From Nitrospira sp. (GTDB lineage: Bacteria; Nitrospirota; Nitrospiria; Nitrospirales; Nitrospiraceae), in assembly GCA_005116745.1 (NCBI GenBank), contig SWDS01000009.1:125509-189508 (forward strand): 64,000 bases of DNA. The letters run 5' to 3'. Below, in pieces: positions 35,252-44,882 of this stretch (its first letter is position 1; each line of letters opens with the position of its first letter). The translations under genes were made by a program, and so were the position numbers. The notes beneath the pieces are model-generated. The model was given only the letters and a program-made list of their open reading frames with translations. It ran no database searches and was not told the origin of the DNA.

Positions 35252-35917
35252 TCACGAAACGATTTGGCCATCCCGCATATGAATAATGCGGTCAGATTGA
35301 GCGGAGAGTTTGTCGTTATGGGTCACGATCACGAACGTGGTTCCACGCGTTGTGTTCAAGCTGCGCATCAATCCAAATAATCCGTCCCCGCTGCGCGTGT
35401 CAAGGTTGCCGGTTGGCTCATCGGCCAAGACCAAGTCAGGTTTTTGTATTAATGCACGCGCCATGGCGACACGTTGTTGCTCGCCGCCCGAGAGTTCTCC
35501 TGGCTTGTGATGCAGGCGATCCCCTAATCCGACTTCCGTGAGGAGGGCTGTTGCCTCAGCCTTGACGGAAGCGAGTTCGCGACGTTGCACGAGGGCCGGC
35601 ATGCAGGCATTTTCCAACGCGGTGAACTCGGCAAGGAGATGATGAAATTGAAACACGAACCCGATCCGCCGATTTCGGAACTCCGCTTGTTGAGGATCCG
35701 TCATGTGAAAGAGGTCCTGCCCATCAAACGTGACCGTCCCGCTGGTCGGTTTATCAAGGGTCCCAATAATATGGAGCAACGTGCTTTTGCCGGCTCCTGA
35801 GGCTCCTATGATTGCCACCAGCTCGCCGCGCTGAATTTCAAGGTTCACTTCCTTGAGGACTGGCAGTTCATAGGACCCCATCGAGAAAGATTTATGGAGA
35901 TTGGTGACTTTAATCAT
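35252..35917 (-). CDS. lolD: Lipoprotein-releasing ABC transporter ATPase LolD
   Basis: ATPase that powers extraction of lipoproteins from the inner membrane. 221 residues with Walker A (GASGAGKST), Q-loop (FQFHHLLAEFTALEN, typical for LolD and MacB), signature LSGGEQQRVAMARAL, Walker B (DLVLADEPTGNLD) and the H-loop (VIVTHN). It lies 99 bases downstream of the lolC/E-type permease gene. With lnt in the same run of genes, the neighbourhood covers both lipoprotein acylation and export. Confidence 0.93.
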   Translation of the reverse strand: MIKVTNLHKSFSMGSYELPVLKEVNLEIQRGELVAIIGASGAGKSTLLHIIGTLDKPTSGTVTFDGQDLFHMTDPQQAEFRNRRIGFVFQFHHLLAEFTALENACMPALVQRRELASVKAEATALLTEVGLGDRLHHKPGELSGGEQQRVAMARALIQKPDLVLADEPTGNLDTRSGDGLFGLMRSLNTTRGTTFVIVTHNDKLSAQSDRIIHMRDGQIVS

Positions 35918-36016
35918 GTTCAATGATGAGCAGTAAGGACTGAAGGACTGAGGCTAGGCATATTGGGATGAGACGTACGACTCATCCCTTGGCCATCGAT
36001 TCTCAGTCCTAAGAAT

Positions 36017-37294
36017 CTATTCATACCGCAACGCGGCAACCGGTTCCAGCTTCGCGGCCTGATTGGCAGGATAGACCGTCGCCAAAAAGCTGATCAGGAT
36101 GGCGGAGCCGGCCACAAGAAGCACGTCCTCGGCCAGCACATGAACCGGAATGCTCGAGATGTAGTACACACTTGGGTCGAATGTCCAAAACGTTTGAATC
36201 AGCCAGAGAAAGGCGTAGCCCAAGGGAATGCCGATGGCTGTCCCAGCAAATCCGATGATCAATCCATTCAGCATGAAAATGCGTCGGATACTGCGTTTTG
36301 TCGCACCCATGGCTTTGAGGATGGCGATTTCTTTCTGCTTCTCCGTCACGATCATCGTCAAGGTGCTGACGATGTTGAATGAGGCCACGATCGTGATCAA
36401 GACAAGCAAGAGAAACATCATCGTCTTCTCCAGCTTCAGGGCCGAGAAGAGGTTGCGATTCATCTGCATCCAATCTCTGGCTCCATGGCTGAATCCCAGC
36501 TCCTGTTCGATCGTGTGAGCGATCTCTCCGGCGCGGAACACATCCGTAACCTTGACTTCGATTCCCGTCACGCTCGTGCCCAGGTTGAAAAATTTCTGAG
36601 CCTCGCCGAGTTCAATATAGGCAAACGACGAATCGTATTCAAACATTCCTGAATGGAACAGGGCGACTACGGCGAAGGTTCGGATCTTGGGAACCATCCC
36701 CATCGCGCTAATCGGGCCGACGGGAGAGACCACGTTGACCGTATCGCCGACAAACACCCCTAGTCTCAGCGCCAGCTCTTTGCCGAGAATGATGCCCGGT
36801 TTTTCAACGGCGCGGAGGTCGCCTTGAGGGTCATCGGCTGGGGCCTGCATCACTTTGATTGGGGTGACCAGGTCGAGCAGCTGTCCTGCCGTGATGTTCT
36901 TGGCGAGTTCGGTGACATTGGCTTCTCGTTTCGGGTCGATTCCCCGTAGGATGATTCCCTGTACCCCGCTCTGCGCGGTGAGGAGCACTTGGCGGAACAC
37001 AAATGGCGTGGCTGCAATGACGTCGGGGACCGTCTGGATCTTATCGGTCAGACGGTCATAGTCGGTCATGTGCTCTTTCATTCGTTCTTGGACGATGATA
37101 TGAGCGGTGGTGCCAAGAATCTTGCTCTGAATGTCTTCCCGGAAGCCGGTCATGATGCCGACTGTCCCAATCAGCGCTGCCACCCCCAGCGTAATCCCAG
37201 CAACTGACACGAACGTATTCAGCGAGATGGTCCGGTTGCGACGCTTGGCGCGCAGGTAGCGGAGTCCAACAAAGATTTCGTAGGGGAGCGTCAC
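36017..37294 (-). CDS. lolC: Lipoprotein-releasing permease LolC/LolE
   Basis: 425-residue inner-membrane permease with an N-terminal helix, a large periplasmic domain and three C-terminal helices. The N-terminus FVGLRYLRAKRRNRTISLNTF and the segment MTEKQ-like VTEKQKEIAILKAMGATKRSIRRIF (FtsX/LolC loop) are diagnostic. GTG 37294 overlaps the lysS stop. A single permease gene is present, so it may act as a homodimer (LolF-type) rather than as a LolC-LolE pair. Confidence 0.92.
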   Translation of the reverse strand: MTLPYEIFVGLRYLRAKRRNRTISLNTFVSVAGITLGVAALIGTVGIMTGFREDIQSKILGTTAHIIVQERMKEHMTDYDRLTDKIQTVPDVIAATPFVFRQVLLTAQSGVQGIILRGIDPKREANVTELAKNITAGQLLDLVTPIKVMQAPADDPQGDLRAVEKPGIILGKELALRLGVFVGDTVNVVSPVGPISAMGMVPKIRTFAVVALFHSGMFEYDSSFAYIELGEAQKFFNLGTSVTGIEVKVTDVFRAGEIAHTIEQELGFSHGARDWMQMNRNLFSALKLEKTMMFLLLVLITIVASFNIVSTLTMIVTEKQKEIAILKAMGATKRSIRRIFMLNGLIIGFAGTAIGIPLGYAFLWLIQTFWTFDPSVYYISSIPVHVLAEDVLLVAGSAILISFLATVYPANQAAKLEPVAALRYE

Positions 37295-38778
37295 GAGGAT
37301 TTCTCTGGTCTGAGCTGGGGGAAGAGAACCACATCGCGGATAGAGGCTTGATCAGTAAACAGCATGATCAGTCGGTCGATCCCGATCCCTTCTCCGGCAG
37401 TTGGGGGCATCCCGAATTCAAGGGCGCGGAGAAAGTCTTCGTCGACGAGATGGGCTTCTTCATCACCCGCTGCATGCTGAGCTGCCTGGCTTTCAAATCG
37501 CTCACGCTGGTCCAGCGGATCGTTCAACTCGGAAAAGGCATTCGCAATTTCTCGCCCGGCAATGTAGAGCTCGAATCGGTCTGTCAGGGACGGATCCGCA
37601 TCCTTCCGTCTGGCGAGCGGAGAAATCTCGATTGGGTAATCGGTAATAAAGGTGGGTTGTTGTAAATGAGGCTCGACGGTTTCCTCAAAAATCCCGTTGA
37701 CGATCGTGAACAACGAGGCCTTCGGATCCACCGGCACATTCAGGCGCTGAGCGGCCGCCAATGCTTTCTCTCGATCGTGGAGGACAGAGGGATCGAGATT
37801 GTTCACCTCTCGGATGGCTTGATGGTACGACCAGCGACGCCACGGGGGTGTGAGGACAATTTCTTTCCCCTGGTACTGGATAGTGGTCGTACCCAGTATT
37901 TGTTGGGCTAGGCTCGAAACCAGTTCTTCAGTGAGCGCGATCAGGTCGTGATAATCCGCGTACGAGACGTAGAACTCCAGCATCGTGAATTCAGGGTTGT
38001 GGATCGTCGAGATGCCTTCATTCCGAAAGTTGCGATTGATCTCAAACACGCGCGGGAATCCGCCGACGATGAGGCGCTTCAAATACAACTCCGGCGCGAT
38101 ACGCAAGTAGAGCTCAATGCCGAGGGCGTTGTGGTGTGTGACAAAGGGCTTGGCCGCCGCTCCTCCGGGAATGGGGTGCATCATGGGTGTTTCGACCTCA
38201 AGAAACCCTCGCTCAATGAGAAAGGTTCTGATGCCGGCGATGATGCGGCTTCTGGTCGAAAAGATCTGATGGACCTGAGGATTGGCGATCAGATCGACAT
38301 AGCGCTGCCGATATCGGGTTTCGACATCCGTTAAGCCGTGCCACTTTTCCGGGAGCGGGCGAAGCGCTTTACTGAGAAAGGTCAGGTGATGGACCTCGAC
38401 CGTGAACTCATTCGTCTTTGTGCGGAACAACGTTCCCGTGACGCCGATCCAGTCGCCGAGATCGAGCTGCTCGACGATGGTGTAGGCTTGTTCGGAGAGA
38501 AGATCTTTTTTGAGGTACACCTGGAGGCGGTCGGACCCGTCTTGCAGGACGGCAAATCCGGCCTTTCCGAAACGGCGTAGGGCGACGACTCGTCCCGCAA
38601 GTGTGCACGAGACCTTCTCCTGCTCTAACGTCTCCTTGGTCTTCTCACCATGCAGCGTGAGTAATTGTCCGGCCCGATCCTTGACCTCGAAGCGACTGCC
38701 GTATGGAGCGACGCCGGCCTCTCGAAGGAGCTGGAGTTTCTTGATCCGTTGTTGCCGCTGTTCGTTCAGTTCGTCCAT
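37291..38778 (-). CDS. lysS: Lysyl-tRNA synthetase, class II
   Basis: Charges tRNA-Lys. 495 residues with an N-terminal OB-fold anticodon-binding domain (VSCTLAGRVVALRRFGKAGFAVLQ). The class-II motifs follow: RSRIIAGIRTFLIERGFLEVETP (motif 1), FRNEGISTIHNPEFTMLEFY (motif 2) and GEGIGIDRLIMLF (motif 3). Start ATG 38778 is 21 bases after prfB. In E. coli lysS and prfB are also adjacent, as prfB-lysS; the same order is kept here. Confidence 0.97.
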   Translation of the reverse strand: MDELNEQRQQRIKKLQLLREAGVAPYGSRFEVKDRAGQLLTLHGEKTKETLEQEKVSCTLAGRVVALRRFGKAGFAVLQDGSDRLQVYLKKDLLSEQAYTIVEQLDLGDWIGVTGTLFRTKTNEFTVEVHHLTFLSKALRPLPEKWHGLTDVETRYRQRYVDLIANPQVHQIFSTRSRIIAGIRTFLIERGFLEVETPMMHPIPGGAAAKPFVTHHNALGIELYLRIAPELYLKRLIVGGFPRVFEINRNFRNEGISTIHNPEFTMLEFYVSYADYHDLIALTEELVSSLAQQILGTTTIQYQGKEIVLTPPWRRWSYHQAIREVNNLDPSVLHDREKALAAAQRLNVPVDPKASLFTIVNGIFEETVEPHLQQPTFITDYPIEISPLARRKDADPSLTDRFELYIAGREIANAFSELNDPLDQRERFESQAAQHAAGDEEAHLVDEDFLRALEFGMPPTAGEGIGIDRLIMLFTDQASIRDVVLFPQLRPEKSS

Positions 38779-38799
38779 ACTTACCCTTGAGCCATCCTA

Positions 38800-39946
38800 C
38801 TACAGGTCGTCGTCCGGTCCGCCGACCAGTGAGAGTTGATCACTTCCCTTCCCCAGTTTCTTCTTCAAAAAGGCCTCGATAAACCCATCGAGGTCTCCGT
38901 CCATGACGGCTGAGACGTTACTGAGTTGATGACCTGTCCGGTGGTCTTTGACCATTTGATAGGGCTGGAACACGTACGATCGAATTTGGCTGCCCCATGC
39001 AATGTCCTTCTTCTCGCCGACGATGGCGTTGAACTCCGCTTCCTTTTTTTTCTGTTCCAATTCGAAGAGGCGCGCCTTTAAGATTTTCATCGCACCATTT
39101 CGATTCTGCAGCTGGGAACGTTCGTTCTGGCATTGCACGACGATACCGGACGGCAAGTGCGTAATCCTGATGGCGGTTTCCACTTTATTGACATTCTGTC
39201 CTCCGGCGCCGCCTGCCCGAAAGGTATCGATTCGAAGATCCTTGTCTTCAATCTCGACGTCGATGTCCTCGCTCAGTTCAGGATAGACGAAGACGGACGC
39301 GAACGACGTATGCCGCCGCTTGTTGGAGTCAAACGGGGAAATGCGCACTAAGCGATGGACCCCAGCTTCTGCCTTCAGATATCCATAGGTATAGGGGCCC
39401 GTGATCGAGATCGTCACACTCTTGATGCCCGCCTCGTCGCCGGGCAACAGGTCCAGTGTGTCCACCTTGAACTTCTTGTGTTCCGCCCACCGCACGTACA
39501 TGCGAAGGAGCATCTGTGCCCAATCCTGCGATTCCGTGCCGCCGGCACCGGGATGAATCGCTACGATGGCATTATTGGAGTCCAGCTCTCCTGACAGGAG
39601 CAGCTCGACACGCAGTGTGGCGAGGCGCGGTTCCAACTGATTCAGTTCACTCGCCAGCTCGGTTTCCAGAGCCGAGTCGCCGCTTTCGTGGGCCAGCTCA
39701 AGCAGCGCGTCCACATCACCCATTTTGGTCTCGATGTCGCGCCATTGCTGCAGCTCACGCTCGATCGTTGCCTTTTTCCGGCTCACCGCGGCGGCGGCAC
39801 GGGCATCGTTCCAGAAGTGAGGCTGGCCCATCTGCGCTTCCAGCTCTTGCAAGTCGGCCGTCATATGAGCGAAGTCAAAGATGCCCCCGTAGTTCAGAGA
39901 CTTGTTCAGCAAGAGAGCGAACACGAACTGCCACGTCTTCTATCAT
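38800..39946 (-). CDS. prfB: Peptide chain release factor 2, with programmed +1 frameshift
   Basis: Terminates translation at UGA and UAA. Translation begins at ATG 39946 behind AAGGAGG and reads 23 codons (ending LRGHL) to an in-frame TGA at 39877-39875. A +1 shift on CTT-TGA then continues as [15 protein letters not shown] to the stop at 38800. Signature residues are present: [13 protein letters not shown] holds the stop-codon-recognising SPF, and [13 protein letters not shown] holds the catalytic GGQ. A simple open frame from 39924 misses the true N-terminus. RF2 level should be self-regulated: low RF2 stalls at UGA and favours the shift. Confidence 0.96.
39875..39888 (-). promoter_or_regulatory. 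RF2 recoding site (Shine-Dalgarno-like element plus CTTTGA)
   Basis: On the minus strand GGGGG (39888-39884) stands three bases before CTT-TGA (39880-39875). This is the same geometry as E. coli prfB AGGGGGTATCTTTGA. The base after TGA is C, the weakest termination context, as expected. Confidence 0.93.
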
Positions 39947-39967
39947 GCCACGATCCTCCTTCTTCGG

Positions 39968-41584
39968 TCATGCCGGCGTGATAGCCGTCATGACTGGTTC
40001 CTTCGTGCGGAAATAGCTGAACAGGCACAAAAGCGCGCAGATTATAACACAGGCATGGGCAAACACATCGCCGTAATAGCTGTAAAACGTGCGGGCTTGT
40101 CTGGTCGGGATCATCGCGTACGATGCCTGCTCGCTGAACAGTGGTGTTGTGTCGATGATCTGTCCGAACGGATCGATGAACCCGGAAATCCCGGTGTTCG
40201 CCGCTCGCGCGAAGGCCAAATGATTTTCAACTGAGCGAAAGACAACCATGGCAAAGTGCTGGGCGGGGGCCGAGGACGGTCCAAACCAACCGTCATTCGT
40301 GATCGTCACCAGAAACTCCGCGCCGTTCGCTGCGAACTGACGGACCAAATCCGGGAAGATGACCTCATAGCAGATCGCCACCCCAAACTTGACGGGTCGG
40401 GAACCGGACGAACGTTCCATGCTCCATGATTTCGGGCTGAACGAAAGAGTCGTCGGTCCCGGCCCTGATTCAAAATCGCCGATACCTTCGACGAGTTTGT
40501 CGAGGAAGAACAGGAGTGATGATTTGAGGGGGATGTATTCTCCAAACGGGACGAGATGGTGTTTGTCATAACGGCCAAGGACCATGCCGTCTGTCCCCAG
40601 CAGATACGCGCTGTTCAACAGGTAGGGGCGGCGATCAGGATAAAATCTCAAGGCCGGGCTGCCGAGGAGGATCGGTGCCTGCGCACGTTCCGCCCACGCG
40701 ATCAGTTGCAACTGATACTCTTTCTCCCGCTCTAAAATAAACGGTGTAGCTGCCTCGGGCCACACGACCAAGTCGGCACTGGTTCCCAGTTGGGCCGTGA
40801 GGCGGTCAAACGTCCGCATTGTTTCGTCGCGGAAGGACGCATCCCACTTTACCGCTTGATCGATGTTCGGTTGAACGACACCGACGGTAATGAAGGTTTT
40901 CGGGTTTTGCCGATCTCTATCGCTCAGGACCGCCGAACTATAGAACCAGGATAGTAGCATGCAGGCTGCCGCAGTCGTGAGGAGTTCCCACGGGAGCTTG
41001 ACCGGGTGACATCCACGGAAAAACGGCATGATCCACATGAACAGCTCAGCGAAGGCCACATTCACCAGGACAATGAGAAAGGAGATGCCGTACACACCCG
41101 TGTGGTCTGCCACCTGAATCAGATCTAGTTCGCGATATTGCGAATAGCCGAGGAGACACCATGGAAGGCCGGAGAGCAGGTAGGTACGGAACAACTCCAG
41201 TGCAACCCAGAAGCAGGGTGCAAAGAAAATCCCATAGCGTGGGATGAGCTCGCGCAACCAGACGACGGCGAGGCTATAGAGTCCGACGTAGAGTCCGAGA
41301 TAGCTGGTCAGTAGCAGCAAAATTGCGTAACTCACGGGTTCGGGAACCTTGCCATAGGTCGTCATGGCGGTGACGACCCAGGCCATGATGCCGGTGAATC
41401 CGACGAGACCGCTTAGCCAGCCGATCCAAAAGGCTCGCCGTTTGGAACATTGATCGAGTGCAAGATGCAGGGGAATCAGGACGATCCAGGCCAGTAATCC
41501 CAGATCAAACTTTGGAAAACAGAAAGGCAAGAGTAGTCCGCTCGCGCAGGCAAAGAGGATCTGACGCGAACGAACGTGCTCCAT
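39968..41584 (-). CDS. lnt: Apolipoprotein N-acyltransferase
   Basis: Adds the third acyl chain to lipoproteins in the inner membrane. 538 residues: about six N-terminal helices, then a nitrilase-like domain in the periplasm. The catalytic triad is visible: Glu in LVVWPEAATPF, Lys in YDKHHLVPFGEYIP and Cys in GVAICYEVIFP. A final helix follows (VIICALLCLFSYF). It heads the minus-strand run lnt-prfB-lysS-lolC-lolD; prfB starts 21 bases after its stop. Its promoter must lie in the 115-base gap shared with the divergent PilZ gene. Confidence 0.95.
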   Translation of the reverse strand: MEHVRSRQILFACASGLLLPFCFPKFDLGLLAWIVLIPLHLALDQCSKRRAFWIGWLSGLVGFTGIMAWVVTAMTTYGKVPEPVSYAILLLLTSYLGLYVGLYSLAVVWLRELIPRYGIFFAPCFWVALELFRTYLLSGLPWCLLGYSQYRELDLIQVADHTGVYGISFLIVLVNVAFAELFMWIMPFFRGCHPVKLPWELLTTAAACMLLSWFYSSAVLSDRDRQNPKTFITVGVVQPNIDQAVKWDASFRDETMRTFDRLTAQLGTSADLVVWPEAATPFILEREKEYQLQLIAWAERAQAPILLGSPALRFYPDRRPYLLNSAYLLGTDGMVLGRYDKHHLVPFGEYIPLKSSLLFFLDKLVEGIGDFESGPGPTTLSFSPKSWSMERSSGSRPVKFGVAICYEVIFPDLVRQFAANGAEFLVTITNDGWFGPSSAPAQHFAMVVFRSVENHLAFARAANTGISGFIDPFGQIIDTTPLFSEQASYAMIPTRQARTFYSYYGDVFAHACVIICALLCLFSYFRTKEPVMTAITPA

Positions 41585-41699
41585 CGTGCTGTACCTTATC
41601 CAAAAGATTCGATGACTTGCAAGAGAATGCTCGAACTATCAGCGACTTGGGAAGGGCGCCACGTGCTTTTCCCCGATAGAATGAGGTATTGTAACTGAT

Positions 41700-42029
41700 A
41701 TGGAGCGCCGTCGGCATCGTCGAGTCCCTGTTCACGTGAAGAGCCTGCTTCAGGAGAACTCGCACGAGGTGGAGGGGGAGGCCGTCGATCTGTCACTCGG
41801 CGGCGCGCGGATTGAAAGCGCCCTTGTGGTTCAACCAGGAAGACAGATCGCTGTTAAGCTGATTGTTCCAGGAGATGACACATCGATCCTGATCCAGCAC
41901 GCTCAGGTGCAATGGGCGGTCGATCGAACGTTTGGGGTTCGGTTTGTGGATTTACCGAAGCAGGAGTTGGATGAATTGGAACAGTTGATCGATGAAAGTA
42001 TTGCGCTTGACGAAGGGGAAAAGATATGA
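41700..42029 (+). CDS. PilZ-domain protein
   Basis: 109-residue single-domain c-di-GMP receptor candidate. The two binding motifs are intact: RRRHRRVPV at the N-terminus (RxxxR) and DLSLGGARIE near residue 31 (D/N-x-S-x-x-G). It probably changes partner interactions on binding c-di-GMP. Its stop overlaps the next start (ATGA). It is divergent from lnt. Confidence 0.85.
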   Translation: MERRRHRRVPVHVKSLLQENSHEVEGEAVDLSLGGARIESALVVQPGRQIAVKLIVPGDDTSILIQHAQVQWAVDRTFGVRFVDLPKQELDELEQLIDESIALDEGEKI

Positions 42030-42241
42030 AATCCGTGAGGCTTGAGCCAGAGACGCAGCCCGATGACTCTCGATTCTGGATCGGTGGCGAAGCGACCGTC
42101 GGGTCCCAAGCCCGCCGCCATATCCGTCGCCAAGCCGGGTCACCAACCTCTCTGCTCGGCGTCATCATCGGCCTCACCTTCCTCGGCGGCCTCGCCCTGG
42201 GCAGCTCATTCGGCCTCCTCTGTCGAAACAAAGACACGTAG
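42026..42241 (+). CDS. Small membrane protein coupled to PilZ
   Basis: 71 residues from ATG 42026, overlapping the PilZ stop. A polar N-terminal half (QPDDSRFWIGGEATVGSQAR) is followed by one hydrophobic helix (LLGVIIGLTFLGGLALGSSF). The overlap argues that it is translated and may be the membrane partner of the PilZ protein. Not otherwise recognised. Confidence 0.55.
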   Translation: MKSVRLEPETQPDDSRFWIGGEATVGSQARRHIRRQAGSPTSLLGVIIGLTFLGGLALGSSFGLLCRNKDT

Positions 42242-42321
42242 CCCATCCGCAGCTTAAGGGTTCTTGAAACTAATAAGCTCTCTCAGAGCTTGGTATTCAT
42301 CAAGAAAATAGCACTGGTGAG

Positions 42322-43272
42322 ATGCTGAACTGCATTTGCCAAGAGCCAGCACCTTCGACTATGGGGTCCTCCTTGCTCAACACGTTCGCGGCAGTGAGAG
42401 AAAGGTGTCCAGCTATCAATCAGCTCTTAGTGCCTGATGAGATTTGGCCGAAGTTCCATAATTGGCACCTATGGTCGGACGGCGAGGCCCACCATGAATC
42501 AACGCTTCTCCTTGCATTGGATCGGGGCTACTTGAGCAGCATCACGTCTCCTATGCATCGCTTTCTGCTCGAATCAGGCCGCATCAATTCTCGCGTCACG
42601 AAGCAATACATCAACGATCTGCAAGAAGACTGGATTGACGACAGTGATTCTCTGAAGAGACACAAAAGATTCAGGATATTTCAAGGTCGAGTTGTAGAAC
42701 TGCAGTGTGCGGAGTGGTTGGAGAGACACGGATGGGAAATCTCTGACTTGGAGGCTTTTGGAGAAGAGAGCCCGGATATCGAAGCGAAGAGTGCGAATGG
42801 AGACCTTACGGCATTTGAAGTCAAGTTTATCGGTCAAGATGATGATGGATTCGGCACTGTTTTGAAAGGCTTCAGTGGAGAGGATGCATATGAGAGGCGT
42901 TCACCTTAATGCGCAGCTAAGTATCTACTGTACCAGGTTTATCAATCTGCGAAGCAGCTGCAGGGCGCGCACGCTACCACTCGAATTGCCCTGATCGTTA
43001 TCGACGGACCGACATGGCATACTTTTAAAATTCAGCTGAAGGACGGTTGGATAGACTGGAAGAATCCGACCTTCATTGAGGGCTATGATCCATTCATCGA
43101 GGCTCAAGACAAAACCCTGACGGATGAACAAAAGAGGACACTCACTAAGGATCAAAAAAGAAAGATCCTCAATGCTGATCTGAAATCGGCTCTTGAGAGT
43201 ATTGCCGATGTGTGGATTCTCGAACGATCTAACGGAAATCAAATGGTGAAGATATTTCAACGAGGCGAGTAG
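42322..43272 (+). pseudogene. PD-(D/E)XK nuclease-like gene interrupted by an in-frame TAA
   Basis: The first 195 codons end at TAA 42907-42909, but the same frame stays open to TAG at 43270-43272, giving about 316 residues. The continuation reads CAAKYLLYQVYQSAKQL and later IALIVIDGPTWHTF and ESIADVWILER, which look like real protein. Just before the stop lies a nuclease-like core (SPDIEAKSANGDLTAFEVKF, a PD..ExK pattern near residues 150-170). TAA probably replaced a Tyr (TAT/TAC) or Gln (CAA) codon. The gene is either a recent pseudogene, a sequencing error, or read through. Natural targets are unknown. Confidence 0.75.
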
Positions 43273-43330
43273 GAGCCAACAGCTTTTCCTGCCTGAAACG
43301 ATTTGGTCGGAACAATTCAGCCTAATCGGA

Positions 43331-43849
43331 TTAGTCCTTTTTGGAAGCCATCCGATCCACTTTCTGATGCACCCATCTGGCTGGATTAGCAGCTGCTGAT
43401 ACAAAGGCTTGGCCGAAACCGAGCACAAAGTGCGCCTCGTCGAGTCGCAATTCCCAGAGGGCAAAATCTCCAAAGCCAAACATCATCTCAGCTTGGGGAA
43501 ATCGTTCCAAGTAACGCTCCCGGATCTCACCATATGATGGCGCATCAGGCGAAAGCACTGCCGCCTCACCCTGAAGGTTCATGCGCCTCAAGGCCAGCGG
43601 GTTTTTGTCCGAGCCGTCCGGCTCAGCGATGAACAGCGCCACGTGGGGATCAGTGAGCAGATATTGCGTATGCAGTGCCAGTCGGCTGAGGTGTAGATAG
43701 GCCCGCGTCCAGTCCGACCCGAAGACATAGGGCACGTGCGATCCAAACGGTCGTCCGTTCCTCAACGTCAGCAATACGGCGGTACGAACATCGTCCACGA
43801 GGTCCGACCATGCGTCTTGAACGTTCTCACTGGTGAATGCAGTTGCCAT
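43331..43849 (-). CDS. Pyridoxamine-5'-phosphate-oxidase-like flavin split-barrel protein
   Basis: 172 residues of the FMN-binding split-barrel fold. Typical pieces are RTAVLLTLRNGRPFGSHVPYVF, AYLHLSRLALHTQYLLTDPHVALFI and LALRRMNLQGEAAVLSPDAPSY, with C-terminal FGDFALWELRLDEAHFVLGFG. This resembles HugZ-type heme-utilisation proteins and general flavin reductases more than PdxH. Substrate not predictable. The start at 43849 is the first Met of the domain. Confidence 0.82.
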   Translation of the reverse strand: MATAFTSENVQDAWSDLVDDVRTAVLLTLRNGRPFGSHVPYVFGSDWTRAYLHLSRLALHTQYLLTDPHVALFIAEPDGSDKNPLALRRMNLQGEAAVLSPDAPSYGEIRERYLERFPQAEMMFGFGDFALWELRLDEAHFVLGFGQAFVSAAANPARWVHQKVDRMASKKD

Positions 43850-44317
43850 AGGCGATCCTTTTCCGAGTAAATGAAATGGATTGGGATTTCCCCAAAACTC
43901 GTGAACAACTTATCATCCGTTTCAGGCAATCACCAGATGGTGAGGTTTGACAAGCTGAATTTTCCATCCCCCTTGACTGACTTCACGATGAAGCCTATCG
44001 TACCGTTGTGGGGGGAGTTAACGCCCCGAGGGAATATGGTTCATCAGGGGGTCGAGCGAGAGGACGGTGTGCAGGACCAGCTTGTACTGGGAAGCCTAAA
44101 CTCCTCCCAAGATCTCCGCCGTACCTAATCGTCCTCGGTTAGGTGCGTGCTCCTCCCACCCTAAATATTAGCTCCATCACTCTCCTCGATTCTCCTAATC
44201 TCTTCTTTGATTTTGACTGAGCAGTACTCGTTTCCGGTGTATCCAGGCACAAATAGGACCCCCTGCTATACTTTGGTCAATTGACGCATCGTTTGGGTAC
44301 TGCAACGGTTCCACAAC
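43850..44317. other. Gene-free stretch
   Basis: About 470 bases with only unconvincing short frames. It contains G-rich and C-rich patches around 44010-44170 but no hairpin with a T-run and no recognisable RNA gene. Confidence 0.5.
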
Positions 44318-44872
44318 ATGAAAGTCTTCCTCCTCAGCTGCATGAGCTGTTCCCTCCTATGGCCGATTGTCGGATGGACGGAACTCTATAAATGGACCGA
44401 CGACCAAGGAAATTTTCATATTACTGATACGCCAGCTCCCCTGACCCAAAAGAAGTCCGCGACGTTTGCGGCGCCAACTCCTCGATCCACCGTACTGAAG
44501 AAGACGACAGTTCGCCCGACCCTGCCTGGGCACCCTCAAGCAGAGGTTGAGCCCGTACCCGGTCCAATAGTCCCTTCTCCTGCACGCGAAGAAGTGACTA
44601 TCCAACGGCTCATGGAGGGGTTGAGTTCGAGCCAGGCTGTGCTGACGAGTTCGTGGCACATCTTCGACAGTACCCTGATGAAGGCTAAGGCTCCCGTTCA
44701 GCAATGGAAGGATAAACAGGGCCTTGATCATTTTGTCGATGTCTTGCCGGCGACTCGGGGTAGCTCAGAAGCTGCTTCAAGGTTGGAAGATGGTTTTGTC
44801 TCACAGGCGACACGCAGGGCTAAGGAGCGGGCGACTAGTGTGTCTCGCTCGGGCCATCAATCGGGTGAATGA
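44318..44872 (+). CDS. DUF4124-domain secreted protein
   Basis: 184 residues with a short signal peptide (VFLLSCMSCSLLWPIVGW) followed directly by the DUF4124 motif ELYKWTDDQGNFHITDTP. The remainder is Pro-rich, with a predicted helix around VTIQRLMEGLSSSQAVL and a second weak copy of the motif near QQWKDKQGLDHFVDVLP. Probably periplasmic. It ends ten bases before the WD40 gene and is likely co-transcribed with it. Confidence 0.75.
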   Translation: MKVFLLSCMSCSLLWPIVGWTELYKWTDDQGNFHITDTPAPLTQKKSATFAAPTPRSTVLKKTTVRPTLPGHPQAEVEPVPGPIVPSPAREEVTIQRLMEGLSSSQAVLTSSWHIFDSTLMKAKAPVQQWKDKQGLDHFVDVLPATRGSSEAASRLEDGFVSQATRRAKERATSVSRSGHQSGE

Positions 44873-44882
44873 AACGAAGACC

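Noticed and set aside
43871-44128. 85-residue frame in the gap after the split-barrel protein gene
   Set aside because: No ribosome site, no hydrophobic or motif structure, and atypical composition. Treated as non-coding.
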